Shown: positions 1 to 4,588 of the stretch, piece after piece
Layout of the letters: each line of letters begins with the position of its first letter
How positions within the stretch are numbered: the first letter of the stretch is position 1
Assembly: GCA_019116915.1 (NCBI GenBank)
Contig: DXAS01000109.1
Coordinates: 1 to 6,469, forward strand
Direction of reading: 5' to 3'
From: Flavonifractor avicola
GTDB lineage: Bacteria; Bacillota; Clostridia; Oscillospirales; Oscillospiraceae
Length of the DNA: 6,469 nucleotides
Program-made: the position numbers and the translations under genes
Notes under the pieces: model-generated
Told to the model about the DNA's origin: nothing
Seen by the model: only the letters and a program-made list of their open reading frames with translations
The model's database searches: none

Positions 1-147
1 GTAGGCCCGCTCCGCCAGCTGGACATGAAGAGCCTCCGAATCGGCCTGGGAGTAGACCACCACAGGCTCGATGTCCAGCTCCCGGCAGGCCCGGAACACC
101 CGGACGGCGATCTCGCCCCGGTTGGCGATCAAAATACGCTTGAACAT
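1..147 (-). CDS. accC: Biotin carboxylase subunit of acetyl-CoA carboxylase, N-terminal part (partial)
   Basis: Only the first 49 codons are present; the gene continues beyond the left edge. It begins MFKRILIANRGEIAVRVFRA, the highly conserved opening of the biotin carboxylase N-domain (pre-ATP-grasp Rossmann-like fold, with the IANRGEIAVR signature at residues 7-16). The enzyme uses ATP and bicarbonate to carboxylate the biotin on AccB, the first half-reaction of malonyl-CoA synthesis in the cytoplasm. The ATG lies four bases after the accB stop, with only a weak purine stretch (GAAGGGTGA) before it, so translation is probably coupled to accB. The opening also resembles pyruvate carboxylase and other biotin carboxylases, but the position directly after a free-standing accB argues for accC. 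Confidence 0.95.
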   Translation of the reverse strand, partial: MFKRILIANRGEIAVRVFRACRELDIEPVVVYSQADSEALHVQLAERAY

Positions 148-151
148 GGAA

Positions 152-577
152 TCACCCTTCCCGGTAACGAATGAGGGGGTCCCCAAAGGACACCAGAGCC
201 CCGTCCTCCTGAAGAATGGCCTCGATGGTGCAGTCGCAGGGGGCGTGGACCTCATTCATCATCTTCATGGCCTCCATGAGGCAGACGGTCTGGCCCTTCT
301 TCACCTTGTCGCCCACCTTGACGAAGGGCTCGGCGTCGGGGGCGGAGGCGGCATAGAAGGTGCCCACCAGGGGGGCGGTGATGCAGGGACCATCGGGCTG
401 AGCCGCCGGGGTGAGCGCAGCAGCGGCAGGTGCGGGTGCGCCCACGGGAGCGGCGGGAACGGCAGCGCTGCCGCCTTTGCCCAGCTCCAGGGTAAAGTCC
501 TTGGTATTCAGCTTGAAGGTGGTGATGCCGCTCTGGTCAAAGCGGGCCATCAGCTCAAAAATCTCTTGGTTGGTCAT
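152..577 (-). CDS. accB: Biotin carboxyl carrier protein of acetyl-CoA carboxylase
   Basis: This 141-residue protein carries the biotin that moves the carboxyl group from AccC to the carboxyltransferase AccAD. Residues 1-35 are the N-terminal interaction region (TNQEIFELMARFDQSGI). Residues about 36-62 form an Ala/Pro-rich flexible linker. Residues 66-141 are the biotinyl domain, with the conserved ITAPLVGTFY segment (66-75) and the EAMKMMNE motif (102-109), whose Lys105 should be biotinylated. Length is close to that of other Bacillota AccB proteins. The start is ATG at 575-577, because AAAGGAG lies six bases upstream. An in-frame GTG at 613 is rejected: it falls inside the acpP terminator hairpin and the extra residues would span the ribosome binding site. 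The gene follows acpP and is nearly contiguous with accC. Confidence 0.96.
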   Translation of the reverse strand: MTNQEIFELMARFDQSGITTFKLNTKDFTLELGKGGSAAVPAAPVGAPAPAAAALTPAAQPDGPCITAPLVGTFYAASAPDAEPFVKVGDKVKKGQTVCLMEAMKMMNEVHAPCDCTIEAILQEDGALVSFGDPLIRYREG

Positions 578-592
578 AGCGGCTCCTTTCGG

Positions 593-620
593 AAAAAAGG
601 CATCGGTTTGCACCGATGCC
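593..620 (-). terminator. Intrinsic terminator between acpP and accB
   Basis: Reading the minus strand, a perfect 9-bp stem (GGCATCGGT with ACCGATGCC) encloses a GCAA tetraloop, a GNRA-type stabilising loop. Six T residues follow directly (593-598). It begins 13 bases after the acpP stop, and its T-tract ends only 15 bases before the accB ATG. No separate accB promoter is visible, so accBC is probably reached by partial readthrough, giving more acpP than acc transcript. That consequence is an inference. Confidence 0.9.
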
Positions 621-633
621 CGTTTTCTTCCTC

Positions 634-864
634 TTACTCAGCGTGATCCTCGATGTACTTCATCAGGTCGCCCACGGTCTTCATGTTGGGCAGGTCCTCG
701 TCGGCGATGGTCACGCCGAAGGCCTCCTCCAGAGCCATGGACAGCTCCACGGCAGCCAGGGAATCGGCCTCCAGGTCCTCGGCCAGGCGGGCGTCGGGGG
801 TCACCTTGTCGGCGTCGCAGCTCAGGGTCTCCACAATGATATCCTTAATCTTCTCGAAATCCAT
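634..864 (-). CDS. acpP: Acyl carrier protein
   Basis: This 76-residue acidic protein has the usual ACP length. It holds growing acyl chains on a 4'-phosphopantetheine arm during fatty-acid synthesis. The attachment motif EADSLAAVEL places the modified serine at residue 35. Flanking segments fit the four-helix ACP fold, from the first helix (DFEKIKDIIVETL) to the closing helix (TVGDLMKYIEDHAE), and the recognition helix II carries the typical acidic residues. The start is ATG at 862-864, preceded by GAGGAG with a 7-base spacer. An in-frame ATG at 891 would place that ribosome binding site inside the coding region and add residues foreign to ACPs. It heads the acpP-accB-accC cluster and has its own promoter and terminator. 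Its place beside acc genes favours the primary fatty-acid ACP over a polyketide or teichoic-acid carrier. Confidence 0.97.
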   Translation of the reverse strand: MDFEKIKDIIVETLSCDADKVTPDARLAEDLEADSLAAVELSMALEEAFGVTIADEDLPNMKTVGDLMKYIEDHAE

Positions 865-894
865 GGTAATGCTCCTCACAAAACAATTCAAAAA

Positions 895-942
895 TTTTAG
901 TTAAATCATTTTACTTAAAAATTTTTAAATAAAATAATTTAA
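895..942 (-). promoter_or_regulatory. Palindromic AT-rich block in the acpP leader, candidate operator
   Basis: Three overlapping inverted repeats lie between the predicted acpP start site and the gene. They are AGTTAAATCATTTTACT (899-915, 7 of 8 pairs about a central C, with partial symmetry out to 895-919), the perfect 14-mer TTAAAAATTTTTAA (915-928), and TTAAATAAAATAATTTAA (925-942, 6-bp arms). The 17-bp size of the first and the position just downstream of the promoter suit a repressor of fatty-acid synthesis such as FapR or a FabT-type MarR protein. The sequence does not match the Bacillus FapR consensus as I know it, so the regulator is unassigned. Such AT-rich DNA can form palindromes by chance. 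Confidence 0.4.
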
Positions 943-946
943 GCAT

Positions 947-974
947 ATTTTAGCAGGCGGAAGTGATTTGTCAA
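947..974 (-). promoter_or_regulatory. Sigma-A promoter of acpP
   Basis: The minus strand shows a perfect -35 box TTGACA (969-974), a 16-bp spacer and a -10 box TAAAAT (947-952, 5 of 6). A TG one base upstream of the -10 gives an extended -10. Transcription should start near 940, leaving a leader of about 75 bases that contains the palindromic block. A strong promoter suits an abundant protein such as ACP. Confidence 0.85.
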
Positions 975-1036
975 GACTTTTTTTGGAAACTCCAGAGGAT
1001 AATCTTCAGAACTGTTCAAATTCACGAAAAAAGCGC

Positions 1037-1069
1037 AAAAAAAGCGCCCTGCGATTGGATCGCAGGGCG
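1037..1069 (-). terminator. Terminator of the cysteine-rich small gene
   Basis: On the minus strand an 11-bp perfect stem (CGCCCTGCGAT with ATCGCAGGGCG) with a 3-base loop is followed, after one C, by seven T residues (1037-1043), then GCGC and six more T. A second GC-rich hairpin (GCCGCCC with GGGCGGC, 1087-1106) lies between the stop codon and this terminator and has no T-tract. Confidence 0.9.
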
Positions 1070-1113
1070 GGGGTTGGGGGTAAGTAGCCGCCCTGAAGGG
1101 GGCGGCGTGGGGC

Positions 1114-1335
1114 TCAGCAGCAGCGACAGCAGCCGCAGCCGCAGGAGGTGTCCTCCTCCTCCTGATCGGAAGCCCACAGGAAAGCCGGGATGGTGAGATA
1201 GACCTGACGGCCGCCGGCGGTGCCGGACAGGTCGGACAGGGTCAGGCCGGAGAACAGGTCACTGGAAGTGGTCCTGTTGTTCTCAGAGGCGCCGCAGCAG
1301 CAGCGGCAGCAGCGATTCCGGTTGTTGCAACACAT
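1114..1335 (-). CDS. Small cysteine-rich protein of unknown function
   Basis: I do not recognise this 73-residue protein. It has 13 cysteines in two clusters at the ends: residues 2, 3, 9, 10, 12, 13, 14 and 65, 67, 69, 70, 72, 73. The motif CCRCC occurs in both (9-13 and 69-73). The cysteine-free middle is Ser/Thr/Gly-rich, followed by a hydrophobic stretch QVYLTIPAFLW and an acidic run DQEEEED-like segment before the second cluster. It has no lysine or histidine and no evident signal peptide. The start is ATG at 1333-1335, with a weak GGGGG site nine bases upstream. The open frame continues upstream to 1485, but that part runs into the tRNA and its terminator. A strong terminator follows, supporting a real transcription unit. 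Metal binding, or disulfide cross-linking in a spore coat, is conceivable but undemonstrated. Confidence 0.65.
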   Translation of the reverse strand: MCCNNRNRCCRCCCGASENNRTTSSDLFSGLTLSDLSGTAGGRQVYLTIPAFLWASDQEEEDTSCGCGCCRCC

Positions 1336-1417
1336 GATGAAGTACCCCCAATCAAAATCGTGACGGGCCTTTGCCCCCCACAGCCCAGTATACGCAGGGT
1401 GGGGACGGGAGGTACCG

Positions 1418-1455
1418 AAAAAGAAAAAAGCGAGACAACCGAAGTTGTCTCGCTT
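1418..1455 (-). terminator. Terminator of tRNA-Gln
   Basis: The minus strand gives a perfect 12-bp stem (AAGCGAGACAAC with GTTGTCTCGCTT) closed by a TTCG tetraloop, with a T6-C-T5 tract (1418-1429) overlapping its foot. It starts at the base after the tRNA CCA end, so the primary transcript needs little 3' trimming. Confidence 0.95.
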
Positions 1456-1529
1456 TGGCAGCGGGAGAAGGATTCGAACCCTCACATACAGAGTCAGAGT
1501 CTGCTGTGCTACCCTTACACAATCCCGCT
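1456..1529 (-). tRNA. tRNA-Gln (anticodon CUG)
   Basis: The 74-base minus-strand sequence folds into a full cloverleaf. The acceptor stem AGCGGGA/TCCCGCT has discriminator G and an encoded CCA. The D arm is GTGT/GCAC with loop AAGGGTA. The anticodon stem GCAGA/TCTGT has one G-T pair and loop CTCTGAC. The variable region has 4 bases, and the T arm is GAGGG/CCTTC with loop TTCGAAT. T33 and A37 flank the anticodon CTG, which reads the glutamine codon CAG. It is a single-gene unit with its own promoter and terminator. Confidence 0.96.
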
Positions 1530-1561
1530 ATTTGTTTGCCGCTCTCGTGAGCGCAGGTGTT

Positions 1562-1589
1562 ATTATAGCAAACTACAGAGAAATGTCAA
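1562..1589 (-). promoter_or_regulatory. Consensus sigma-A promoter of tRNA-Gln
   Basis: The minus strand has TTGACA (1584-1589), a 16-bp spacer and TATAAT (1562-1567), both perfect, with TGC directly before the -10 box. Transcription should start near 1555, about 25 bases before the mature tRNA 5' end. A small inverted repeat (CGCTC/GAGCG, 1540-1553) lies in that leader. The -35 box sits about 11 bases after the T-tract of the preceding terminator, so the units are tightly packed. Confidence 0.93.
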
Positions 1590-1600
1590 GAGGAAAAATG

Positions 1601-1639
1601 AAAAAAATAAAAAATTGTGGGCCGGACATTCCGGCCCAC
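1601..1639 (-). terminator. Terminator of the 42-residue small gene
   Basis: On the minus strand a 9-bp perfect stem (GTGGGCCGG with CCGGCCCAC, 5-base loop) is followed by AA, T6, A and T7. It begins 10 bases after the stop codon of the small gene at 1650-1778. It has no T-tract in the plus direction, so it only makes sense for a leftward transcript. Confidence 0.92.
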
Positions 1640-1649
1640 GAAAAAGGGG

Positions 1650-1778
1650 TCAATGACGGTTGGGATCACCGGTCTTATCCTGGGGCTGCTCCTGCTTCTT
1701 GCTCTGGGGATGCTTGCAGTCCTGGGGAGCGGGATTCTGGTTTCTGGACTTCTTCTGCTCGTTATGCTGGTTCTGCAT
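1650..1778 (-). CDS. Very small, highly hydrophilic protein of unknown function (possibly spore-related)
   Basis: I do not recognise this 42-residue product, which starts MQNQHNEQKKSRNQ and ends GDPNRH. It has 9 Gln, 5 Asn, 6 Lys, 5 Pro, 3 His and a single Cys (residue 21). It contains no Leu, Ile, Val or aromatic residue, so it is almost certainly disordered and soluble. GAGGTG (1785-1790) lies six bases before the ATG, and an intrinsic terminator starts 10 bases after the stop, together good evidence of a real gene despite its size. Minor small acid-soluble spore proteins have similar composition and length, which suggests a spore role, but there is no motif to prove it. The opposite strand is also open here and reads as a leucine-rich peptide, explained by CAG/AAG codons read in reverse. 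Confidence 0.7.
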   Translation of the reverse strand: MQNQHNEQKKSRNQNPAPQDCKHPQSKKQEQPQDKTGDPNRH

Positions 1779-1876
1779 GGTGCTCACCTCGCTTTCACCG
1801 TTCCTAGCTTGCCCCGGTGTTTCCTGATTTATACAAAAACTTTCTCATTTCAGGGATACCAACGGGCAACAAAGTA

Positions 1877-1885
1877 TGGTATAAT
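1877..1885 (+). promoter_or_regulatory. Extended -10 promoter of nrdR
   Basis: TATGGTATAAT contains a perfect -10 box TATAAT (1880-1885) preceded by TGG, and matches the TRTGnTATAAT extended -10 of Gram-positive bacteria. No good -35 box is found at 16-18 bp, as is common for extended -10 promoters. The start near 1892 would give a leader of about 64 bases to the GTG. Confidence 0.7.
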
Positions 1886-1955
1886 AACACGACAGAAGCT
1901 ACTATATTTTGCCTGGGCCTGGCCTGGAGCTGTGTTTCAAAGGAGGGCTGCCGCT

Positions 1956-2411
1956 GTGAGATGTCCGTTTTGTTCTCACCCGGAGAGCAAGGTTGTGGAC
2001 TCCCGTCCATCCGACGAAGGGTCCAGCATCCGCCGCCGCCGGGAATGTCTGGCCTGCCATAAGCGTTTTACCACTTATGAGACCATGGAGAGTCTGCCCC
2101 TGATGGTAATTAAAAAGGACGGCAGCCGTCAGACCTTTGACAAGACCAAGCTGCTCAACGGCATGATCCGGGCCTGTGAAAAACGGCCGGTGGCTTTTGC
2201 CACCCTGGAAGATATGGCCAATGAGATTGAACAGGTCCTGCAAAACGACATGGACCGGGAGATTCCCTCCGCCCGTATTGGCGAATTGGTGATGGAACGG
2301 CTGAAAAAGGTGGATGAGGTGGCCTATGTCCGTTTCGCTTCGGTCTACCGTCAGTTTAAGGACATCAGCACCTTTATGGAGGAACTGAACAAGCTTCTGG
2401 CGGAGAAGTAA
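1956..2411 (+). CDS. nrdR: Transcriptional repressor NrdR
   Basis: This 151-residue protein is the usual NrdR length. NrdR represses ribonucleotide reductase genes when dATP is high, binding DNA at NrdR boxes. The N-terminal zinc ribbon has Cys3, Cys6, Cys31 and Cys34 in RCPFC and CLACHKRF, with the conserved SRPSDEGSSIRRRREC between them. Residues about 49-139 are the ATP cone, starting LMVIKKDGSRQTFDKTKL. The start codon is GTG at 1956-1958, preceded by AAAGGAGG (1939-1946) nine bases upstream, and it gives the family's standard MRCPFC start. The frame is open further upstream to 1617, but that region holds the promoter and another gene on the minus strand. It is monocistronic, with its own promoter and terminator. 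No reductase gene lies in the window. Confidence 0.96.
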   Translation: MRCPFCSHPESKVVDSRPSDEGSSIRRRRECLACHKRFTTYETMESLPLMVIKKDGSRQTFDKTKLLNGMIRACEKRPVAFATLEDMANEIEQVLQNDMDREIPSARIGELVMERLKKVDEVAYVRFASVYRQFKDISTFMEELNKLLAEK

Positions 2412-2422
2412 GAGAGATTGCA

Positions 2423-2455
2423 GGGGGGCGCGGCAGATGCGCCCCCCTTTCGTTT
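2423..2455 (+). terminator. Terminator of nrdR, in the convergent gap
   Basis: A 9-bp stem GGGGGGCGC/GCGCCCCCC with a 7-base loop starts 11 bases after the nrdR stop and is followed by TTTCGTTT. The T-tract runs into the stop codon region of the converging DUF4363 gene. In the minus direction the same hairpin lacks a T-tract, so it is at best a weak bidirectional terminator. Confidence 0.85.
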
Positions 2456-2834
2456 AAAAGACATTTTTTAAGGTGAACTGTTCCGCCTCACTGAGCAGTT
2501 CGATCTGGGTGACCAGCCGGGCGTTGGCGGCGGCGTATTCGCCGTATTCCTGGCTCTCCAGCAGGGCCAGGGTTTCCTGGAAGCCGGCGTAGATCTGGTC
2601 GGTGTCGGCGTGGCGGAGCAGGACGTGGAGATACACATCCCGCTCCCGCCAGGTTTGCAGGGCCTCTTCCGTCAGGGAACGGGCCTCCTCCCAGCGGTCG
2701 GCCCGGGCCAGAGTCTGAGCCTCATCCAGAGCGTCGGACAGACCCTGGGTAAAGCCCCGCAGGGACCAGGTATGGAGCAGGGTGCCGCACAGCAGGGCAG
2801 CCAGCAGTGCCAGGGCGATCCACAGCCGCTTCAC
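2454..2834 (-). CDS. DUF4363 family protein
   Basis: This 126-residue protein has one N-terminal hydrophobic segment (residues 4-21, WIALALLAALLCGTLLHTW), a membrane anchor or uncleaved signal. A charged helical domain follows, with spaced Trp and His residues (DRWEEA, LQTWRERDVYLHVLLRHADTDQIY) and a closing EQFTLKNVF. This pattern and the pairing with a DUF421 gene match DUF4363 proteins of Clostridia, whose function is unknown. The start is GTG at 2832-2834, overlapping the DUF421 stop as GTGA. AAAAGGAGG (2842-2850) sits 7 bases upstream, within the end of the DUF421 gene, so the two proteins are translationally coupled and probably act together at the membrane. Family assignment is from recalled patterns, not a search. 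Confidence 0.85.
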   Translation of the reverse strand: MKRLWIALALLAALLCGTLLHTWSLRGFTQGLSDALDEAQTLARADRWEEARSLTEEALQTWRERDVYLHVLLRHADTDQIYAGFQETLALLESQEYGEYAAANARLVTQIELLSEAEQFTLKNVF

Positions 2835-3511
2835 CGGACCGCCTCCTTTTCAATGACGCAGACCTTGTTGGTCTCATCCACTGTCAGCAGGAACACGTCC
2901 TGAATATGGTTGATGTGGTGCTCCTTCAGCTGTTTGTCCAGCCATGTCTCGTCCAGGCCCCGGCGATGGAGGGCCCGGCTCATAAGCCGGCCATCGTTGA
3001 TGAGTACCACTGGCAGCCCCGGCTCCGGCAGATGGAGGGACAGATCCTGGGCGGTGGGGGGCTTCTGAGCGGCAAAGGGGAGAACGGATAGCTGGCCGTT
3101 GGTCTCCAGAATGGCATACTTGACGGTGGAAAGGTCGGTAACCCCCTTCATCCGCAGTTCCTCCATCAGTTCATCCAAAGTGAAGCGGTTGCGCTTCATC
3201 TCGCCCTGGCGCAGTTTCCCGTTTTCCACGATGATGCTGGGACGGCCGCAGAGAACCGCCCGGAATTTGACGCTCTTCATGGTGAGCACCGACAGGGCCA
3301 TGGTGATGCACAGCAGGGTAAGGATAGGGATCAGGCCGGTGAGCAGGGGGATGCCGAAATCCTGCATGGGAACGGCAGCCAGATCGGCGATGAGCAGGGC
3401 CAACACCAGCTCGGAGGGCTCCAGCTCACCCACCTGCCGCTTGCCCATCAGCCGGATACCGGCGATAATAAAGATATAAAGGATAATTGTACGCAAAAAA
3501 GCGATGACCAT
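2831..3511 (-). CDS. DUF421 (YetF-like) membrane protein
   Basis: This 226-residue protein has three N-terminal membrane segments (about residues 3-20, 34-50 and 54-77). The family motif RLMGKRQVGELEPSELVLALL lies between and into the first two. The cytoplasmic YetF-type domain begins RAVLCGRPSIIVENGKL and continues with FTLDELMEELRMKGV and AILETNGQLSVLPF. The biochemical role of DUF421 proteins is not established. Relatives (2Duf, YetF) are known from Bacillus spores, where 2Duf in the inner membrane affects spore resistance. The start is ATG at 3509-3511 with GGGAGG seven bases upstream; further upstream in-frame codons would overlap the putative promoter. It forms an operon with the DUF4363 gene. 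A sigma-G-like promoter upstream hints at forespore expression. Confidence 0.9.
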   Translation of the reverse strand: MVIAFLRTIILYIFIIAGIRLMGKRQVGELEPSELVLALLIADLAAVPMQDFGIPLLTGLIPILTLLCITMALSVLTMKSVKFRAVLCGRPSIIVENGKLRQGEMKRNRFTLDELMEELRMKGVTDLSTVKYAILETNGQLSVLPFAAQKPPTAQDLSLHLPEPGLPVVLINDGRLMSRALHRRGLDETWLDKQLKEHHINHIQDVFLLTVDETNKVCVIEKEAVR

Positions 3512-3540
3512 GAGACGACCTCCCGGGATCACGATACTCT

Positions 3541-3570
3541 CAGTATGGCCGGGATGGCAGCAGATATACA
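3541..3570 (-). promoter_or_regulatory. Possible sigma-G-like (forespore) promoter of the DUF421-DUF4363 pair
   Basis: The minus strand reads TGTATA (3565-3570), a 17-bp spacer and CATACTG (3541-3547). The Bacillus sigma-G pattern is roughly GHATR, 17-18 bp, CATnHTA, so only the last -10 base differs. No convincing sigma-A promoter is seen in the 73-bp divergent gap. The -10 overlaps a short inverted repeat ATACT-CTC-AGTAT (3534-3546). With short motifs a chance match is possible. Confidence 0.35.
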
Positions 3571-3584
3571 AAAGGAGGGAACCG

Positions 3585-4412
3585 ATGAAAAAAAGAACAG
3601 CGGCGTTGCTGACCGCAGGGAGTGCAACTGCCGGTATCCTGCTGGCAGCCTTGGATGTCCGCTTGGCGGTGCGGCACTATACAGTGGAAAGTGAAAAGGT
3701 GGATGGTCCCATTCGTCTGGCAGTACTTACCGACCTTCACGCCTGCCGGTACGGGAAAAACCAGGAACAGTTGGTGGCAGCGGTGGCCGCACAGAAACCG
3801 GATCTGGTGGTCATGTGCGGCGATATTGTGGATGATGAGCCCCGGATGGAGGAGTGGCGTGCCCTGCTCACGGTAAAAAGGCTGGCCGACCGCTGGCCGG
3901 TATATTACGCCTCGGGCAATCACGAGCACCGCACCGGGCGGCTGGCTGTGGTCAAAGAACTGCTGACAGCCTGCGGTGCGGTGGTGCTGGACGGCAAATG
4001 TGTCTGCGCCGCTGCCGGGGCACAGATGGTGCAGATCGGCGGCATTGACGACCCGGAGACGGGAGAGGAGAACTGGCAGGACCAGCTGACCGCCGCCAGC
4101 GGTGATCTGGACGGCAGTCACTTCTCTATTTTGCTGACCCATCGGCCCGAGCGGGTGAGCGACTACGCCGGCAGCGGATTTGATCTGGTACTGGCCGGTC
4201 ACGCCCATGGGGGTCAATGGCGGCTGCCCGGCCTCATTAACGGGGTACTGGCCCCCAATCAGGGAATGTTCCCCACCTATGCCGGCGGGCGCTATGAGAT
4301 CGGCGGCGCCACCCTCATTGTCAGCCGGGGACTGGCCCGGGAGAGCACCCGGGTGCCCCGTCTGTTCAACCGGCCGGAGCTGGTGGTGGTGGACATAGAA
4401 CCACCAAAATAA
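3585..4412 (+). CDS. Membrane-anchored calcineurin-like metallophosphoesterase (YkuE/YaeI-like)
   Basis: This 275-residue protein has a hydrophobic N-terminal segment (residues 6-23) that anchors it or serves as an uncleaved signal. The dinuclear-metal phosphoesterase motifs follow in order: DLH (Asp50, His52), GDIVDD (Asp80), GNHEH (Asn112, His113), THRPE (His186) and GHAHGGQ (His206, His208). All expected metal ligands are present, so it should be active. Related YkuE/YaeI proteins are phosphodiesterases; the natural substrate here cannot be read from the sequence. The start is ATG at 3585 with AAAGGAGG (3571-3578) six bases upstream; the frame is open from 3504 but that part overlaps the divergent DUF421 start. 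It is divergent from DUF421 with a 73-bp gap and ends at its own terminator. No clear promoter was found. Confidence 0.9.
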   Translation: MKKRTAALLTAGSATAGILLAALDVRLAVRHYTVESEKVDGPIRLAVLTDLHACRYGKNQEQLVAAVAAQKPDLVVMCGDIVDDEPRMEEWRALLTVKRLADRWPVYYASGNHEHRTGRLAVVKELLTACGAVVLDGKCVCAAAGAQMVQIGGIDDPETGEENWQDQLTAASGDLDGSHFSILLTHRPERVSDYAGSGFDLVLAGHAHGGQWRLPGLINGVLAPNQGMFPTYAGGRYEIGGATLIVSRGLARESTRVPRLFNRPELVVVDIEPPK

Positions 4413-4445
4413 TTATTAGGTCAAATATAGATTTTTGAGACATTC

Positions 4446-4490
4446 GGGGCGCATTGACCGTGAAAAACGGGGGATGCGCTCCGACTTTTT
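4446..4490 (+). terminator. Terminator downstream of the metallophosphoesterase gene
   Basis: An outer 9-bp stem (GGGGCGCAT with ATGCGCTCC, one G-T pair) encloses an inner 4-bp stem (CCGT/ACGG, GAAAA loop) separated by a 3x3 internal loop. GAC and five T residues (4486-4490) follow. The two-part stem and the slightly displaced T-tract are less typical, so a regulatory role for carA is not fully excluded. The predicted carA promoter lies downstream of it. Confidence 0.7.
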
Positions 4491-4530
4491 GTCCAAAATT
4501 ACGATTTTGAAAAAGAAGGGAAAAAGGGAG

Positions 4531-4559
4531 TTGCCGGAGGCGGATATTTAGAGTACAAT
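4531..4559 (+). promoter_or_regulatory. Predicted sigma-A promoter of carAB
   Basis: TTGCCG (4531-4536, 4 of 6), a 17-bp spacer and TACAAT (4554-4559, 5 of 6) precede carA. Starting near 4566, the leader would be only about 20 bases, too short for a PyrR-binding attenuator, and no PyrR-loop sequence is seen in the 176-bp gap. Confidence 0.6.
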
Positions 4560-4588
4560 CGAACAAATACCATGGAAAGAAAGGCGTG

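Noticed and set aside
71..839. Long plus-strand open frames opposite accB and acpP
   Set aside because: They are low-complexity Gly/Ala/Arg/His shadows of clearly recognised minus-strand genes.
1087..1106. GC-rich hairpin between the cysteine-rich gene stop and its terminator, as a second terminator
   Set aside because: It has no T-tract on either strand. It may only stabilise the 3' end.
1115..1312. CAG-rich stretches as a microsatellite repeat
   Set aside because: They are explained by runs of TGC cysteine codons on the minus strand, in the same frame at both sites.
1386..1416. TATACT as a -10 box for the cysteine-rich gene
   Set aside because: No acceptable -35 box or sporulation-type partner lies at the correct distance, so no promoter is annotated.
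1336..1485. Upstream extension of the cysteine-rich gene
   Set aside because: It would run through the tRNA-Gln terminator and into the tRNA itself.
1617..1955. Plus-strand in-frame extension of nrdR that reads as a leucine-rich membrane segment
   Set aside because: The stretch holds a promoter and a perfect ribosome site for GTG 1956, and the hydrophobic reading is the reverse of Gln/Lys codons of the minus-strand small gene. NrdR proteins start at MRCPFC.
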